A DNA stretch of 64,000 bases, taken from positions 58,019,865 to 58,083,864 of the forward strand of contig CM042090.1 in assembly GCA_023512835.1 (NCBI GenBank), given 5' to 3'. The stretch is from Taxillus chinensis (Eukaryota > Streptophyta > Magnoliopsida > Santalales > Loranthaceae). Positions 11,532-22,976 of this stretch are shown here, one piece after another. Positions within the stretch are counted from its first letter, which is position 1. Every line of letters starts with the position of its first letter. The notes beneath the pieces were generated by a model, which was not told the DNA's origin, ran no database searches, and saw only the letters and a program-made list of their open reading frames with translations. A program made the translations under genes and the position numbers.

Positions 11532-12340
11532 TCAAGATGGTTCGTCCTCGAACAACTCGGGATAATGCTCCCGCATCTCCGCCTCGCGTTCCCATGTCTC
11601 CTCCTCCATGCCACGGTGTCTCTACAAGACACGAACCAAAGGGATAGCTTTGCCTCGCAAAAGCTTTTCCCGCCTGTCCATGACCTGAATAGGAACCTCA
11701 ACAACAGAGATATCATCAGCAATATCCAGATCACCCCAATCGATCACATGAGCTGGGTCTGGATGATATTTGTGCAACTGCGACACGTGGAACACATTGT
11801 GCACCTTGCTCAATCGTGGCGGAAGAGCCAATCGATACGCCATAGGACCAACTCGGTCCATAATCTCAAAAGGGCCAATAAATCTCGGTGATAGTTTGGA
11901 ACCCTTCCCAAACCGTTGATGTCCTTTCCTCGGGGACACACGGAGGAATACATGATCGCCCACTGAAAACTCTAAAGGCCTCCGCCTCTGATCCGCATAG
12001 GATTTCCGCTACTCGGGTCATCGATAGACGCTGACGGATCATTTTCACCTTCTCGGTGGCCTCCTAGACCAGCTGTGGTCCCAAGAGAGCGGCCTCGCCC
12101 ACCTCAATCGAACACAATGGAGACCGACAAGGCCTCCCATATAATGCCTCAAATGGTGCCATCCCAATGGACACCTGATAGCTGTTGTTGTAAGCAAACT
12201 CCACCAATGGTAGATGAGTGGCCCACGAACCCCCAAAATCCAATACACATGCTCGTAGCATATCCTCCAAGGTCTGGATCGTCCTCTCAGACTAACCATC
12301 CGTCTTAGGATGAAAAGCGGTACTCAAGTTCAGCTTTGTC
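11532..12340 (-). pseudogene. pol: Tekay-like Ty3/gypsy integrase C-terminal half, broken
   Basis: Integrase inserts retroelement cDNA into nuclear DNA. The fragment begins at the end of the catalytic core with LSTAFHPKTDG near 12310, then ERTIQTLEDMLRACV and FAYNNSYQVSIGMAPFEALYG (12270-12110). The C-terminal part follows, with GDHVFLRVSP, KLSPRFIGPFEI, VHNVFHVSQLHKYHPDP and IPLVRVL (11963-11622). Past a stop at the position of a usual Trp, the frame continues to EREAEMREHYPELFEDEPS and ends at 11532. This pattern is typical of the Tekay/Del chromovirus lineage. At least two stops and a frameshift near 11960-12060 break it. Upstream it joins the copia envelope-like gene abruptly at about 12340. 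The tail is closely matched by remnants in A, B and E. Confidence 0.85.
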
Positions 12341-13984
12341 CATGGAAATGGAGGAGTCGGTGAGGGCGGAGAGGAGTTGGGCGCCAAGAGCATCAACCTT
12401 GGCGGCGATGGCGGATATTTGGGCACTATGAGCTTGGGCGTGGCGGTCCAGCTGGGCGGAGAGCACAGCGTCGGAGTGGACCGTGCCAAAAGAAGCACGC
12501 CCAAGGACCAACTCTGGAGCTTTGGAGGACTCCCCCGCATGAACAGGAGCAGGAGTGCGGGGCCAGAGGAGTCCATAGGAGTATCAGCGATAGCAAGAAA
12601 GGGGCATCCGGAGCAGCAGAGGCATCCGGAGCAGTGGACCCACTTTGACCAGATAGGTCAACAACGGGAATATCAACAGCAGGAGAAGAAGGTCCAGCCT
12701 TAGCGGGGGAAGGACTCTGTACGGCATGGACCGGGCTGGAGGGGTTAGGGAACGACACATCTGGAATGGAGGCCGGCGTAAGAAAGCCTTGGTCCAAATT
12801 CTAGATGATCATGGTCTCCAGGGATTAAGTATGGCGTGTGTAAAACACCCGGAGATCGGTGTCAAGAATGGAGGCGGTGTGGGCAATGCTGAAACGGAGC
12901 CAAAGGTCCGTTAAGGTGTCGGCAGAGAGATGGTCAAGGTATTCTCGGGGTTGAGGTAGGGGAAGCAAAGGAGCTTCCGGAAGAGATTCCGGGACATCAG
13001 TAATAGCAGCAGCAACGACGGTATCAACCGCAGCAGCAACAACAGAAGTGGAGGGGGTGGGGACATCCGCAGCAGAAGGGGCTGTAGAAACAGCACTAGG
13101 GGCACTGCACTAAGATGGCCCCGCAACCTCGGAGGGTTCGGCACGGACGCTATGCTGGGAGGCCCGAGAAATGGAGGGTGCATCAACGAACCGAATCCGG
13201 GAGGATCGGTGAGCGGAGCTGACGTCATGGGCATGGCTGTCGGAGGGGTCACCAACAGAACTGCCTTGTTGTTCCGTGGCAGTGAGAAGGCGGAGAGCTG
13301 CAGAGGGACGACGGGCTGTCATGTTTCCATCAGGCGTAAGATGGCGACGGTAATAAGCCGAGGAAATGAAACAGCATCAGAGCGGGCGAAATGGTCCAGA
13401 TGAAGATGCCGGAAGACAATGCTAAGGATGCGCCCGAAGGAAAGATTCTTGGGTCTAGTCTGCAGCAGTCGGAACAAAAACATCCCCCAGTCCATCGGAA
13501 GACCTTCAAAAATGCTGTACATGGCCAGAAGAAGATCGTACGGAATAGAGTCCAGAGCGGAAGTGCGAGCCAGTAGACAGCAACTCAGTATGACCGCCAT
13601 ACAGCGATAGCGGCCTTGGAAGGACTTCACATTGTATTCCTTGCCTTTATAGGTGCAACCCATAGAACCCGCCATGGGATCGGCATTGGGGCGTTGTGGT
13701 TCACCGGGGGGTAGGCTGAGAGCAGCGCGGAGAACGTCGGGGGTAATGATGATGGATTCACCGCGAACATAGGAGATGATGGAGTCGGTGGTACAACAGA
13801 TCCGTTGGTAGTACTCAAGAATGTCGTCTACAAGAAGATCGACAGGATTGGAGATCAAGTCGAGTATGTGAGAGGCTTCTAGAAGAGGGCGAAGATGGGA
13901 AAACCAGTCCGGAGGGTTAGAGACAGCGCTCCAATCGACCAGATGGCCGGGATTGACACCGGAAAGAGTGGTTCTGGGTGCCAT
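12341..13984 (-). pseudogene. Envelope-like protein of SIRE-type copia, broken
   Basis: The first 221 residues (13984-13319) are open and begin MAPRTTLSGVNPG. They contain LRAALSLPPGEPQRPN, then YKGKEYNVKSFQGRYRCMAVI and LDSIPYDLLLAMYSIFEGLPMDWG. This resembles the envelope-like or 'putative plant transposon protein' domain found after pol in SIRE/Maximus elements. The function of that domain is not established. After a frame change near 13320, a low-complexity part rich in Pro, Ser and Ala follows (13320-12560). Next is a short heptad-like stretch (SAQLDRHAQAHSAQISAIAAK, near 12480-12420) that could form a coiled coil. The region is GC-rich compared with its neighbours. It is cut at about 12340 by the deletion junction. 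Confidence 0.65.
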
Positions 13985-15684
13985 TGTAGATGAAAGTTGA
14001 AGGGCGAGAGGGAAGGCGAGGTCTTAGGGATTGAAGGAGCAATGAGAGTTTTAGGGATTTGAAATGAGTAACACTCGTGCTTCGCAGGAATGACCAGAAT
14101 ATATAAGACCAAGTCCGTAAATGTTAGCGGGTCTAGGAATGTGGCGAATGAAACAGTAAACCGCTTGACAGAATGATGTCATTAGTCTTGATATCAATGC
14201 GCCTTTGAATTAAAAGATGACGTGGAGACGGCATGACCAAGTAAGGATAACAGCTGTTTGCCTTCCGGGGAAGTGTGAGCATCCCGAGACATGCATTTAA
14301 TGAATCATCATGATTTCTCCTCAAAAGCACGCGATATATAATAAGACATGAAGTATCGCAATTTGACAGTGTCAGGAGTCCGGAGGAATGAACCGACAAT
14401 CATCCGGAATTAACGATAGTCGAGTGACGAGTATCCGGATGAAAAGTAGACCGTGTCCGTAGTAATAGAGTGCGGTTAAGAGAAGTAGATTCCTTTGCTG
14501 TCAATAAGTCGAAGAGAAGAGAAGTACCACAACACTTCAAATCCAAGACTATGGACTGGATTTATCGATAAGGGTGCAAAAAGAATCTGAACCTGTAGCT
14601 TCACAAAAATAAGCTAAAAGTACAAAAGCTGAACAGGCAAGGATTAGTATGGATAGGAGAAAATAGTTAGTGAAGAGCTATATAATCCGAACTAATGAGT
14701 AGCAGAACTTATGCATTACCAAGAATGAAATAGACATATACATACTAGAGAATGATCAATGTGACTGAATCAGGGCATATGTCAGATAATAAATACACAA
14801 GTTCATATAGGTTAACATAGCGAAACCGTCCTGCTGAACAACGTAGCTAAGATTAATTAAAAATCATATGATTTGACCAAACTAGGATTCATGAGTGAAA
14901 AATGAGGAAGTGGACACATGTCAAAAGCAAGCAGTTGATTATCCGATTAAAATGCATGGTTGAAGAAAAAAAATACATCCAAGCATGCCGCAATTCTTTT
15001 CAACAACGCATGTCCAGTTAGATCGAGAAGTAAAGGTTCAGAGGAGGGGAGTATCTGAGACATATTAGGGGGTTATTACTAAGGTAATAGATGAAGCTTA
15101 GGCTCCCCCGTAGATCATTCGATCCTCTCAATGAAAGGCTCCCCCTCGAATAGACAGTCAGGAAAGAGGTCATGAAACATATACGGGGGGTATTACTTGA
15201 ATAATTTATAAAGCATTTTCTCCCCCGTAAATTGTGCAATCCTCTCGGTAGACCTTTCCGGCTTAAAGAAATTCAGCACGGTCAATCCCTTTTTTTTTAG
15301 GAAACTATACTTCAGAAGCTGATAAGATTGCGATTGTGTATTCATCCACCAGGCATTCCGAGCTAACCCATTTCATTTCTTCAACAATACATGTTAATAG
15401 AGTAATCTAAATGAACAGGCATTTGTCATGTGGTGATCAGTGGAAATTAAGATCATGAAACCAGAATGAGGTTAATCATATAAACTTTAATCATGTTTAC
15501 TTAAACGACTTCAATCGGGAAACGCAAGCATCCTCCCAAATATGAAGTTGCTGTCTATATCAGAAGCATGAAGCACATTAGACAGTAAGTATGATCATCA
15601 TTAAGATCAGTATGTATCTACTACTATCAATGAAAGCACAATGCATGTTCTGAAAACAACTACTGATGGATAACAAGTGACAAG
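13985..15684 (-). other. SIRE-type spacer between pol and envelope-like gene
   Basis: No coding domain is recognisable. Two related blocks appear on the plus strand at about 15050-15140 and 15170-15250. Each has a GGGGG(T)TATTACT segment followed by TCCCCCGTA and ATYCTCTC, suggesting a duplicated purine-rich tract on the minus strand. A long spacer at this place is usual in SIRE-type elements. Confidence 0.5.
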
Positions 15685-16359
15685 CTATGCAGAAAAGTCA
15701 AGCATACCTAATTTGAGAAGAAGTTCAGAAAATCTTACATCAGGTAGGGGCTTTGTAAGTATATCCGCCAGTTGATCTTCAATAGCAACATGTTCCAGGG
15801 ATATGTACTTTTTAAGAACATGATCGCGAATGAAATGATGCCTGACCTCAATATGTTTTGTCTTCGGATGCATGACGGGATTATTGCTGATAGCAATAGC
15901 ACTGGTATTGTCACAGTAGAGTGGAACAGATGTCATGTTGAAGCCGTAGTCAGTAAGTTGACTTTGCATCCAAGAGAAGTCGTGCGAGAACTCCCAAAGA
16001 GCTATATATTCGCTTAGCAGTAGATGTTGATACGGAATTCGCTTCTTACTGAACCAAGAGATCAATCTGTTTCCAAGGAATTGGCATGTACCACTGGTGT
16101 TTTTCCTGTCTATGCGACACCCGGCAAAATCAGCATCAGAATATCCGGATAAGGCGAAGTTGGACTCTTTTGGGTACCAGAGTCCCAAATTAATTGTCCC
16201 TTTGAAATACCTTAATATCCATTTTACATGAAGCATATGTGACTCTTTGGGATTTGCCTGATATCTTGCACAGATGCAAGTTGCAAACATTATGTTCGGG
16301 CGACTTGCTGTAAGATACAGCAAGGATCCAATCATCCCCCTGTACTCAGTCACATTCAC
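15685..16359 (-). pseudogene. pol: SIRE-type copia reverse transcriptase end and RNase H
   Basis: RNase H removes the RNA strand of the RNA-DNA hybrid during reverse transcription. The piece starts after a TAA at the RT boundary and holds YRGMIGSLLYLTASRPNI and AVKWILRYFKGT-like motifs, then SDADFAGCRIDRKNTSG (first catalytic Asp), SEYIALWE (catalytic Glu region) and LYCDNTSAI (Asp). Then come HIEVRHHFIRDHV and LADILTKPLP, the standard end of copia Pol. The frame is open for 224 residues to its stop at 15685. Confidence 0.9.
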
Positions 16360-17190
16360 TTATTTGCCATCAACATCTGGGTCTAACTTGGCATTGACTG
16401 GCATTGGAGTTTTGACGGGAGATGAACCTTCCATACCAAACTTCTTGATTAAGTCACGAGTATACTTAGCTTGGTTTATGAAGGTCCCTTTGACTTCGAC
16501 CCCAAGGAAGTAGGACAGTTCTCCCATCATACTCATCTCAAACTTGCCAGTCATCAACTTGGCGAATTCATCACAAAGTTTCGGATTAGTTGATCCGAAA
16601 ATGATATCATCCATATATATCTGTATGATCAGAGTCTGTCCTTTCTCTTTCCGTAAGAATAGCATGGTGTCAATCTTCCCTTTTTGAAAGTTGTGAGCAA
16701 GTAAGAATTCCGAAAGTGTGTCGTACCAGGCTCTTGGAGCTTGCTTCAATCCATACAAAGCTTTCCTTAGTTTGTAAACCAGATGTCCAACCTTGGGTTC
16801 AATGAAACCTGGAGGTTGTTCAACGTACACCTCCTCTTGAAGATCTCCATTCAGGAATGCACTCTTGACATCCATTTGATAAATTATGAAGTTTTCATAT
16901 GAAGCATACGCCAGAAACATTCAGATTGCCTCAAGTCTTGCCACCGGAGCAAAGGTCTCATCATAGTCTATTCCTTCTTCTTGACGATATCCTTTGGCTA
17001 CCAGTCTGGCTTTGTTCCGGATTACAATTCCATCCGTATCAAGCTTGTTCCGGAACACCCATTTAACTCCTATGACTTGTTGAGACTTAGGCCTTGGTAC
17101 TAGAGTCCACACATTATTTGTCTTAAATTGATTTAGCTCTTCTTGCATGGCTTCTATCCAATTCGAATCCCGAAGAGCTTCATCCAACAC
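16360..17190 (-). pseudogene. pol: SIRE-type copia reverse transcriptase, broken by stops
   Basis: Reverse transcriptase copies the element RNA into cDNA. The order is [60 protein letters not shown], a TGA stop at 16918-16920 where Arg is usual, then [40 protein letters not shown] and the catalytic IYMDDIIFGSTN. The TGA is what a methylated CGA gives after deamination. The frame ends with a TAA just after DPDVDGK. Both catalytic Asp regions remain visible. Confidence 0.93.
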
Positions 17191-18560
17191 CCTCGGTTCT
17201 ATTTGAGATAGAAAACACGAGCAAAGACACATGTTGGAGGTGGCTGCTCTTGTTCTTACACCAACAATAGGATCACCAATCACTTGATCTGAGGGATGGT
17301 TTCGGGTCCATCTGTAATTCTGTGCATATGATGGTTGATCTTGAATAATTTGAAGCTCTGCCAGGTTGGGTGGTTCAGGTGTATCTGCTGGTTGAGCTTC
17401 TTCCAGACCAGATGTTTCCGTATTAGAAGGTACGGTAGAACTAGGTGGTTCTTCAACACTGTTTCTTTCAGTGTTAACTGGTCCAGACGGACTTGAAGGT
17501 GCTCCAGAATTTTGGGTATCCGTAGGAGTATGTCCGGAGCTTAACGGTAGTCCTGAGCCCGAATCATCCATAGCATCATCCATATAATTTCTTTGTGCTT
17601 CGCTGATGCCACGTGGTTGGTCAAACTGTGTATCAGGAACATTCATAAACTTCGAGTAATCGATGTTGCTGTCCGGGACCTGCACATTAGAACTTGAAGA
17701 AGCAACTTTTGACCAATCCAGATTAGCTTCATCAAAGGTCACATGGATAGATTCTTCAACTTTAAAAAGTTTTCTATTGAAGACCCGATAAGCCTTGCTA
17801 TGTAATGAGTACTCGACAAAAATCCAATCATCAGATTTTGGTTCAAATTTATTCCAGGTTTCTTTACCATTTATCAATATATAGCAAGTACACCCAAAAG
17901 CTCTAAAATGTGATATTGAAGGCTTTCGTCCTCTCCACATCTCATAGGGTGTTTTCATGGTAGATTTATTTATTAGAGTTCCGTTACGAACATAGCGGTG
18001 ATGGACACAGCTTGACCCATGGGCGAGAGGAAGCGTTGCCCCCGCTAACATAGATCTGCCAGGCCTCGACTAAAGTACGATTCTTGCGCTCGGCTACCCC
18101 ATTTTGTTGTGGAGTTCGGGCGCAGAGAAGTCATCTTGAATGCCCTGTTCGGAAGCAATATGATCTCATATCTGAAAAATCAAATTACGTACCATGATCA
18201 CTCCTGATGCACTTTATGCTCGAGTCCTTGTGAGTCGCTTATCCAGTTGAAAAGATCTATAAGATGCTCAAAAGTTTGATCCTTTGATTTTAGGAACATC
18301 ACCCATGTGTATCTGGTGAAATCATCGATAACCACAAGGGTATATCTCGCACCGTCCCGGCGAAGGAACGGAAATAGGACCACGAGAGGTCCATATGAAG
18401 AAGTTGTAGAGGAGCGATTATTGAATTAACCGATTTGCTCTTAAAGCTTTGTTTAGTCTATTTGCCGAGTTGGCATTCTCGACAGAGAGTGTCTCTGGAG
18501 TATTTGAGTTTAGGTAGACCGGTGACAAGATCAAGTGATGCTAACTTAGACGATTGTCTT
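17191..18560 (-). pseudogene. pol: SIRE-type copia integrase, frameshifted
   Basis: Reading leftward, a pre-integrase piece with CRECQLGK lies near 18470, then the core with YTLVVIDDFTRYTWVMFLKSKD (about 18340) and IRSDHGT in another frame near 18180. The catalytic-Glu motif [17 protein letters not shown] follows near 18090, then [21 protein letters not shown] and the acidic, Ser/Pro-rich linker to RT (17650-17300). Frameshifts lie at about 18190 and 18050. The open part from 18051 runs through the linker into RT. Confidence 0.88.
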
Positions 18561-19500
18561 AAAGTTTAAATGTGCGCATCGCTTGTGCCATAACCAACTA
18601 TCTTCATCTGAAGCTTTAGTGAGGAAGCATACAGGGTCAGAAGAATTATTTCTTAAGACCACTAAGTATATGTCCCCATCTCTTGATCCGGATAACTTAA
18701 CATCTCTGGATAAGTTTTCCCTTCTGTACAGTGTTGGACATAAAGGAAACGATGAAATCCTTTGTCACATAAATTACGACACTTAGCAAATTATGCTTCA
18801 AACCCTCGACTAGTGCAACTCTAGTGATTGATACACGGCCGTTGGTTAAAGTGCCATACCGGCGAGCCTTACCTTTGTTGTTGTCACCATATGAAACGGA
18901 TGGACCTCGTTTTTCATTAACTTCTACAAGCGAGTCCGATCACCCGTCATATGTCCGGAGCATCCACTATCGAGGATCCACTTGCTTTGATTGATCTTTA
19001 ACTTCAAGTGATCCGGCAAGACATTCCAGAGATGCTCCTGAAACACAACGGTTTACACTTTTGGTGCCCAAACTTGTTTCAGGCGGTTAGAAAGAACAGG
19101 AGTAATGTCAACATTCCGGATTTGACTTTGCTAGGACTTTTAGCTCTCCAAGTTAACTTTAATTTGTTAGTTTCAGCCTTTCTTTTATTTGAGTTATCTT
19201 AGGAGAGACACTCCTTTGAGGTTTAGCTTTTGTTTTGCTCGAAGAACCCTTTTTATTGAACTGATCTTTATTGGTACGAATTTGATTACAAAGCCGGTTA
19301 TCGATAAACTCCAACATTCATAGTGATAATGACCTATTTCCCTACGGATGGAACAAGACACTATAATGCGGAGTACAAACAGGGATACTGGTCTCTTAGA
19401 TTTTACGGACTTTCTACTCGTTCCTGTGGCCTAATCCATTGCGTTTGGGTGACGCGCTCTTGGCCCTAGATGCGTTAGCCTTAGCCTTTCCTTTCTTTTT
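18561..19500 (-). pseudogene. pol: SIRE-type copia protease region, degraded
   Basis: Retroelement aspartic protease cuts the Gag-Pol polyprotein. The motif WILDSGCSGHMTGDR, containing the catalytic Asp, is readable at about 18936-18980. The rest of this stretch is full of frameshifts and has no long open frame. Confidence 0.75.
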
Positions 19501-19548
19501 GGGTGCTTCTGATTTTGGCTTTAGCCGCAAGCAGCCTTCCCTTCATCA

Positions 19549-21042
19549 TTAGTTACGGGTCTTCTTGCTTCGGGAAGTGCGATGAATGACCTCGACTCCG
19601 CAGTCATAAACTATGGTGCCACCTGAAATGAAACCATCCAACGGTTTAGACACACTAACAGGATATAAGTTGGTTAGTTTTGGAGTGAAATCCGAAGGAC
19701 ACTCAGTAGCTTGAGCATTGGAGGTTGATGATTTTGAGCCTAGGCCAGGTTTGACTCGAACATTATCCGAATCAGTCCTAAATGAAGAGGCTATTTCCCC
19801 GGATTTAAGCCACTTGCGATTTATTTCCTTTTCCTGTTCTAGTTCATTCTCGAGTCTTTTTACAATAACTTTTAGGCCTGAGAGATTGGTATTTAGCAGC
19901 TGATTTTTAGCCCTTAGATCGTGATACCAAGCTTCTTTTCCTCTGAAGTCAGCTATGTCTTTTTCAAGTCTAGCAATAGTAAATTCAAGACGTTTATTTT
20001 GACTTTCCATATCTTTGTACATTTGAGTAATTATTAGTCTCTCATTCTTTTCATGATCACGTTCAGCAACAAGAGATTCTATTTTAGTCATGAGTTCAGA
20101 GATAGAAGGTCCCTCAGTATTTGCCATGAGGCAGACGTTCGACTTAGGAGTTGGCTCATCATCCGAGGATTCCTCCTCTTCTTTCGAGCCACTGATATAC
20201 TTTGTCATGAACGCCTTCCTCTTGTTTTTACTGTTGTCTGAGGTGGTACGTCGAGGAGTTACCTTGTCACTTTTCTCTGCCGTCTTAGATTTGGATCTGC
20301 ATTCCTTCGCCCCGATGACCGGGTTTCCCACAGGTTAAAGCATTCTTGGGAGCTCGACTCCGATCGTTCCTTCCTTCGGATGATGAGGAGCCTCTTCCGA
20401 ATCCTTTTCACTTTTCCCAAGGAATCGTTCAAAGGATTTAACAAGAAGAGCTATTTCCTCTTCTGCGTGCGAGTCGAATTTCTCGACTCATCCGTATCAT
20501 CCTCTTGATGATTACTGGAGCATTCCGTAGCTTTGAGGGCTACCCCTTTTTCTTTCCGAGCTATTTTCTCATCACGGTCAGTGTATCTGAATCTGACCTC
20601 ATGAGTCCGAAGTTCTCCGTATATTTCTTTAGGGGCATTAAACGGCCAGTTTTTGTCAGCTTGCATCTGGAGCTGCTTGGAGTAGTAGCGATCCGGCAAG
20701 GATCGAAAGAACTTGTCATTGATTTGAGACTGAGTGTAGTGTTCATTGACAGTTTTTAGCTCTAGAATGAGCTTGCCGAATCTCCGATAGATACTCTCAA
20801 GGGATTCACCAGGTTTGTGATTGAAGCTCTCAAAGTTCTGTCTGAGAGCACATATCACGTTTTGCATCTGGGACTGACTTCCCTCATAGAAGATGTCAGT
20901 TTATCCCAGACAGCTTTTGCTGACGTGCAGCCCTGGACGTCGGTGAAAGCCTCGGAATCCAAAGACGATGTAACGTAAGCGAGAGCCTTTTCGCTAGCGC
21001 ATTGCCAGGCTCTTTCATCATTGGTAAGTTCGGCATCCGTCT
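19549..21042 (-). pseudogene. gag: SIRE-type copia Gag, C-terminal part, broken
   Basis: This continues the gag that starts at 36099, beyond the A insertion. From 21042 leftward it reads DAELTNDERAWQCASEKALAY and AVWDKLTSSMRE. After a frameshift near 20870 come ICALRQNFESFNHKPGESLES, FFRSLPDRY and a basic-acidic tail. A degraded zinc-knuckle (CFN...CGKPGHR, split over two frames) lies near 20300-20345. The last part (20331-19549) is open for 260 residues and predicts a long coiled coil (RLEFTIARLEKDIADF, VIVKRLENELEQEKE), as usual in SIRE-type Gag. Confidence 0.85.
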
Positions 21043-21047
21043 TTGGC
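21043..21047. repeat. Target-site duplication of element A (TTGGC)
   Basis: TTGGC precedes the LTR start TGTAATGACC and is repeated at 35794-35798, directly after the LTR end CGTGACA. It lies in the SIRE gag, whose reading resumes on either side. Confidence 0.95.
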
Positions 21048-21454
21048 TGTAATGACCCGTGTGTAACCCGTGTGTAAGAAGTTAACCACAAACACCTTGG
21101 ATGTTGGTGCACATGTGTGAGGTAAGAGATGAGCCCAAGAGGGGACTTTTGGGATGTGCATGTGACAAGTGGTAACGTACCTTTATGCCCTAGGAAGATC
21201 TTGTGCGTATACGAGGCGGTTTTAAATGCTTTTCGGCTGATCTTGGAGCTCACTTTTGATAGGGTAGATGGCCTCAAACAATTGGCGTGCAAGAACAAAA
21301 GTTTCTTAGAATGAGGTCCTCTATCTACCACAGAAATTTCAGAGCATTTGGAGCTGAACGTGAATTCACCCATTTCACGTGCAAGCATATTTTTGCTCCT
21401 CAGGCCTCTCCAAGATGCAAGGAGGCTTGTGGTGAAGTTTGAGTGCATTTGGAG

Positions 21455-21480
21455 CTGCACGCCAATTGGGGAATTGGCGT
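21455..21480. repeat. Perfect inverted repeat in LTR of A (CACGCC type)
   Basis: Arms GCACGCCAATT (21455-21465) and AATTGGCGTGC (21470-21480) around a GGGG loop. The corresponding place in element E has CACGTGAATT arms instead, with both arms changed. A less perfect CACGTG pair lies just upstream near 21357-21382. Confidence 0.9.
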
Positions 21481-21612
21481 GCAAATTGGCGTACGGTGTA
21501 TTTTTGCATGGTGACCTTAGTTTTGTTATTCTAATCATCTTTTCCCAAAGGACCAGGTTGGAATAGTGAGTATTTTGGTGTGTATGGATGCGGAAAGGTT
21601 GTAACTTGTGTA

Positions 21613-21690
21613 ATCAAAACTACGTCGTTTTGATGCTTGGGATTCACTTAATCAAAACTACGTCGTTTTGATGTTGTGTTGTCTATATAA
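21613..21690 (+). promoter_or_regulatory. LTR promoter of A: paired ACGT near-palindromes and TATA box
   Basis: Two copies of a 22-base near-palindrome lie at 21613-21634 and 21651-21672. Each has arms ATCAAAAC and GTTTTGAT around TACGTC. TCTATATAAGG follows about 10 bases after the second. All LARD-type LTRs in this window that reach this point keep both copies and the TATA box. ACGT cores are binding sites for plant bZIP factors, so this is a likely U3 promoter; that role is inferred. Confidence 0.75.
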
Positions 21691-22342
21691 GGAGGAGAAG
21701 CCTCCTTGTTCTAGGGTTAGGGGTTTTTCGGCCACTGCCTGGTCGTAGAGAGAGAGAGAGAGCTAGAGAGAGAGAAGGAAGGGGAGTTCTTTGGTTCTTC
21801 TGGGAGCATCTTGCGTGGGGAGGACGACGTTTAGCGGGAGCAAGGAAGATCTGTTTTAAGGTAGGGGTCTCCGTTCTTCCTAAATCCTCCTCTGTCCTAG
21901 GGTCCTAGGGCGGTTAGATTTACATCTTTTTATATATATATATATGTAATCCATATAGGTGTGATCTCTATATGGATGTTGGCCTTCGATGGCGTTTTGG
22001 TGTGATTTCCGAGGTTGGGTGGTTAGTGCATGTTAAGTGTTTGATAAAATGCTTTGGTGTGGATATGCCTGTATGAATATGCCTGTGTGTATGCTCGGAA
22101 CGTGTTTGAAATAATGCCTGTGAGGCTATGCATATTATGTGTTTGAAATAATATCCGTGTGGCTTGGGTTTGTGAGCTTTGTGAATATATGCATGCTAAG
22201 TGTTCGACGTTATTCCCATGTGACTAAGCATATTAAGTGTTCGATGTTATGCCTGTATGGCCTTATGTGCTGCGTGTTTGCTTGTACACCCGGTGGTTGT
22301 GGAAGCCCGGACCGTTTTGTGTTAGCTTGTGAGGCCGTGGAA

Positions 22343-22446
22343 ACTTGGCCTGAAGAGGCGGTTAAATAACTTGGCCTGAAGAGGCGGTTAAATAACTTGG
22401 CCTGAAGAGGCGGTTAAATAACTTGGCCTGAAGAGGCGGTTAAATC
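22343..22446. repeat. 26-bp tandem repeat, 4 copies, in 5' LTR of A
   Basis: Four nearly identical units start ACTTGGCCTGAAGAGGCGG. The 3' LTR also has four (35180-35283). Element E has five in one LTR and three in the other. Confidence 0.95.
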
Positions 22447-22960
22447 ACTTGTGGTTAAAGTGTTAGCTTTGTGTGGCGGTGGAAGATTGTAATTGTTGAT
22501 GTGATTGTTATTATGTCTGTTGAAATTATTGTAACACGACACCGCACTTGTACACATGGCATGTAGATGCTAGGAGCATGGGATGGGTTGGGGAGACATG
22601 ATCCCTGCGAGGTGTGGATGCTCACCCCTCCTACTATGGTGTGTTTTCTTGCAGGAACCTACAAGGCGTTAGGCGGGAACACCAAGGTGGAAGAGTTCGT
22701 TTTGTGGCTTTGTTTTGTGTTATTTGCATTATGTAACTTTGTTGAGGCATTGTAACCCCGATGGGGGAGATATTGTATTGAAGTTTGAAAAATAATAAAG
22801 GCATGTGGTTTCAATTAAATAATTATTTGATTTTGGTTTGGCGAAAAAAAAAAAAAAAGAATGTGAAGTGTATATTGTATTCTACCCCTTTGTCCAAACC
22901 CGGATAAAAGGGAGGGTCACGTTCCGGTCTCCTCGGGTTGGAAATCCGGGCGTGACAATA

Positions 22961-22976
22961 TGGTATCGAGCATGGT
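22961..22976 (+). promoter_or_regulatory. Primer binding site of element A
   Basis: TGGTATCGAGCATGGT starts three bases after the LTR. It matches the usual initiator-Met tRNA PBS TGGTATCAGAGC with one A missing. Element E has the same variant, so it was present in the moving copy. Confidence 0.8.

Larger units (their letters stand above)
21048..22957 (+). mobile_element. 5' LTR of element A
   Basis: It starts TGTAATGACCCG and ends GGGCGTGACA, about 1.9 kb. In order it holds a CACGCC-type hairpin (21455-21480), two ACGT-centred near-palindromes, a TATA box (21683-21690), a GA-rich leader (about 21750-21780) and a 26-bp tandem array (22343-22446). It is closely similar to the 3' LTR, with scattered small indels. 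Confidence 0.93.
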
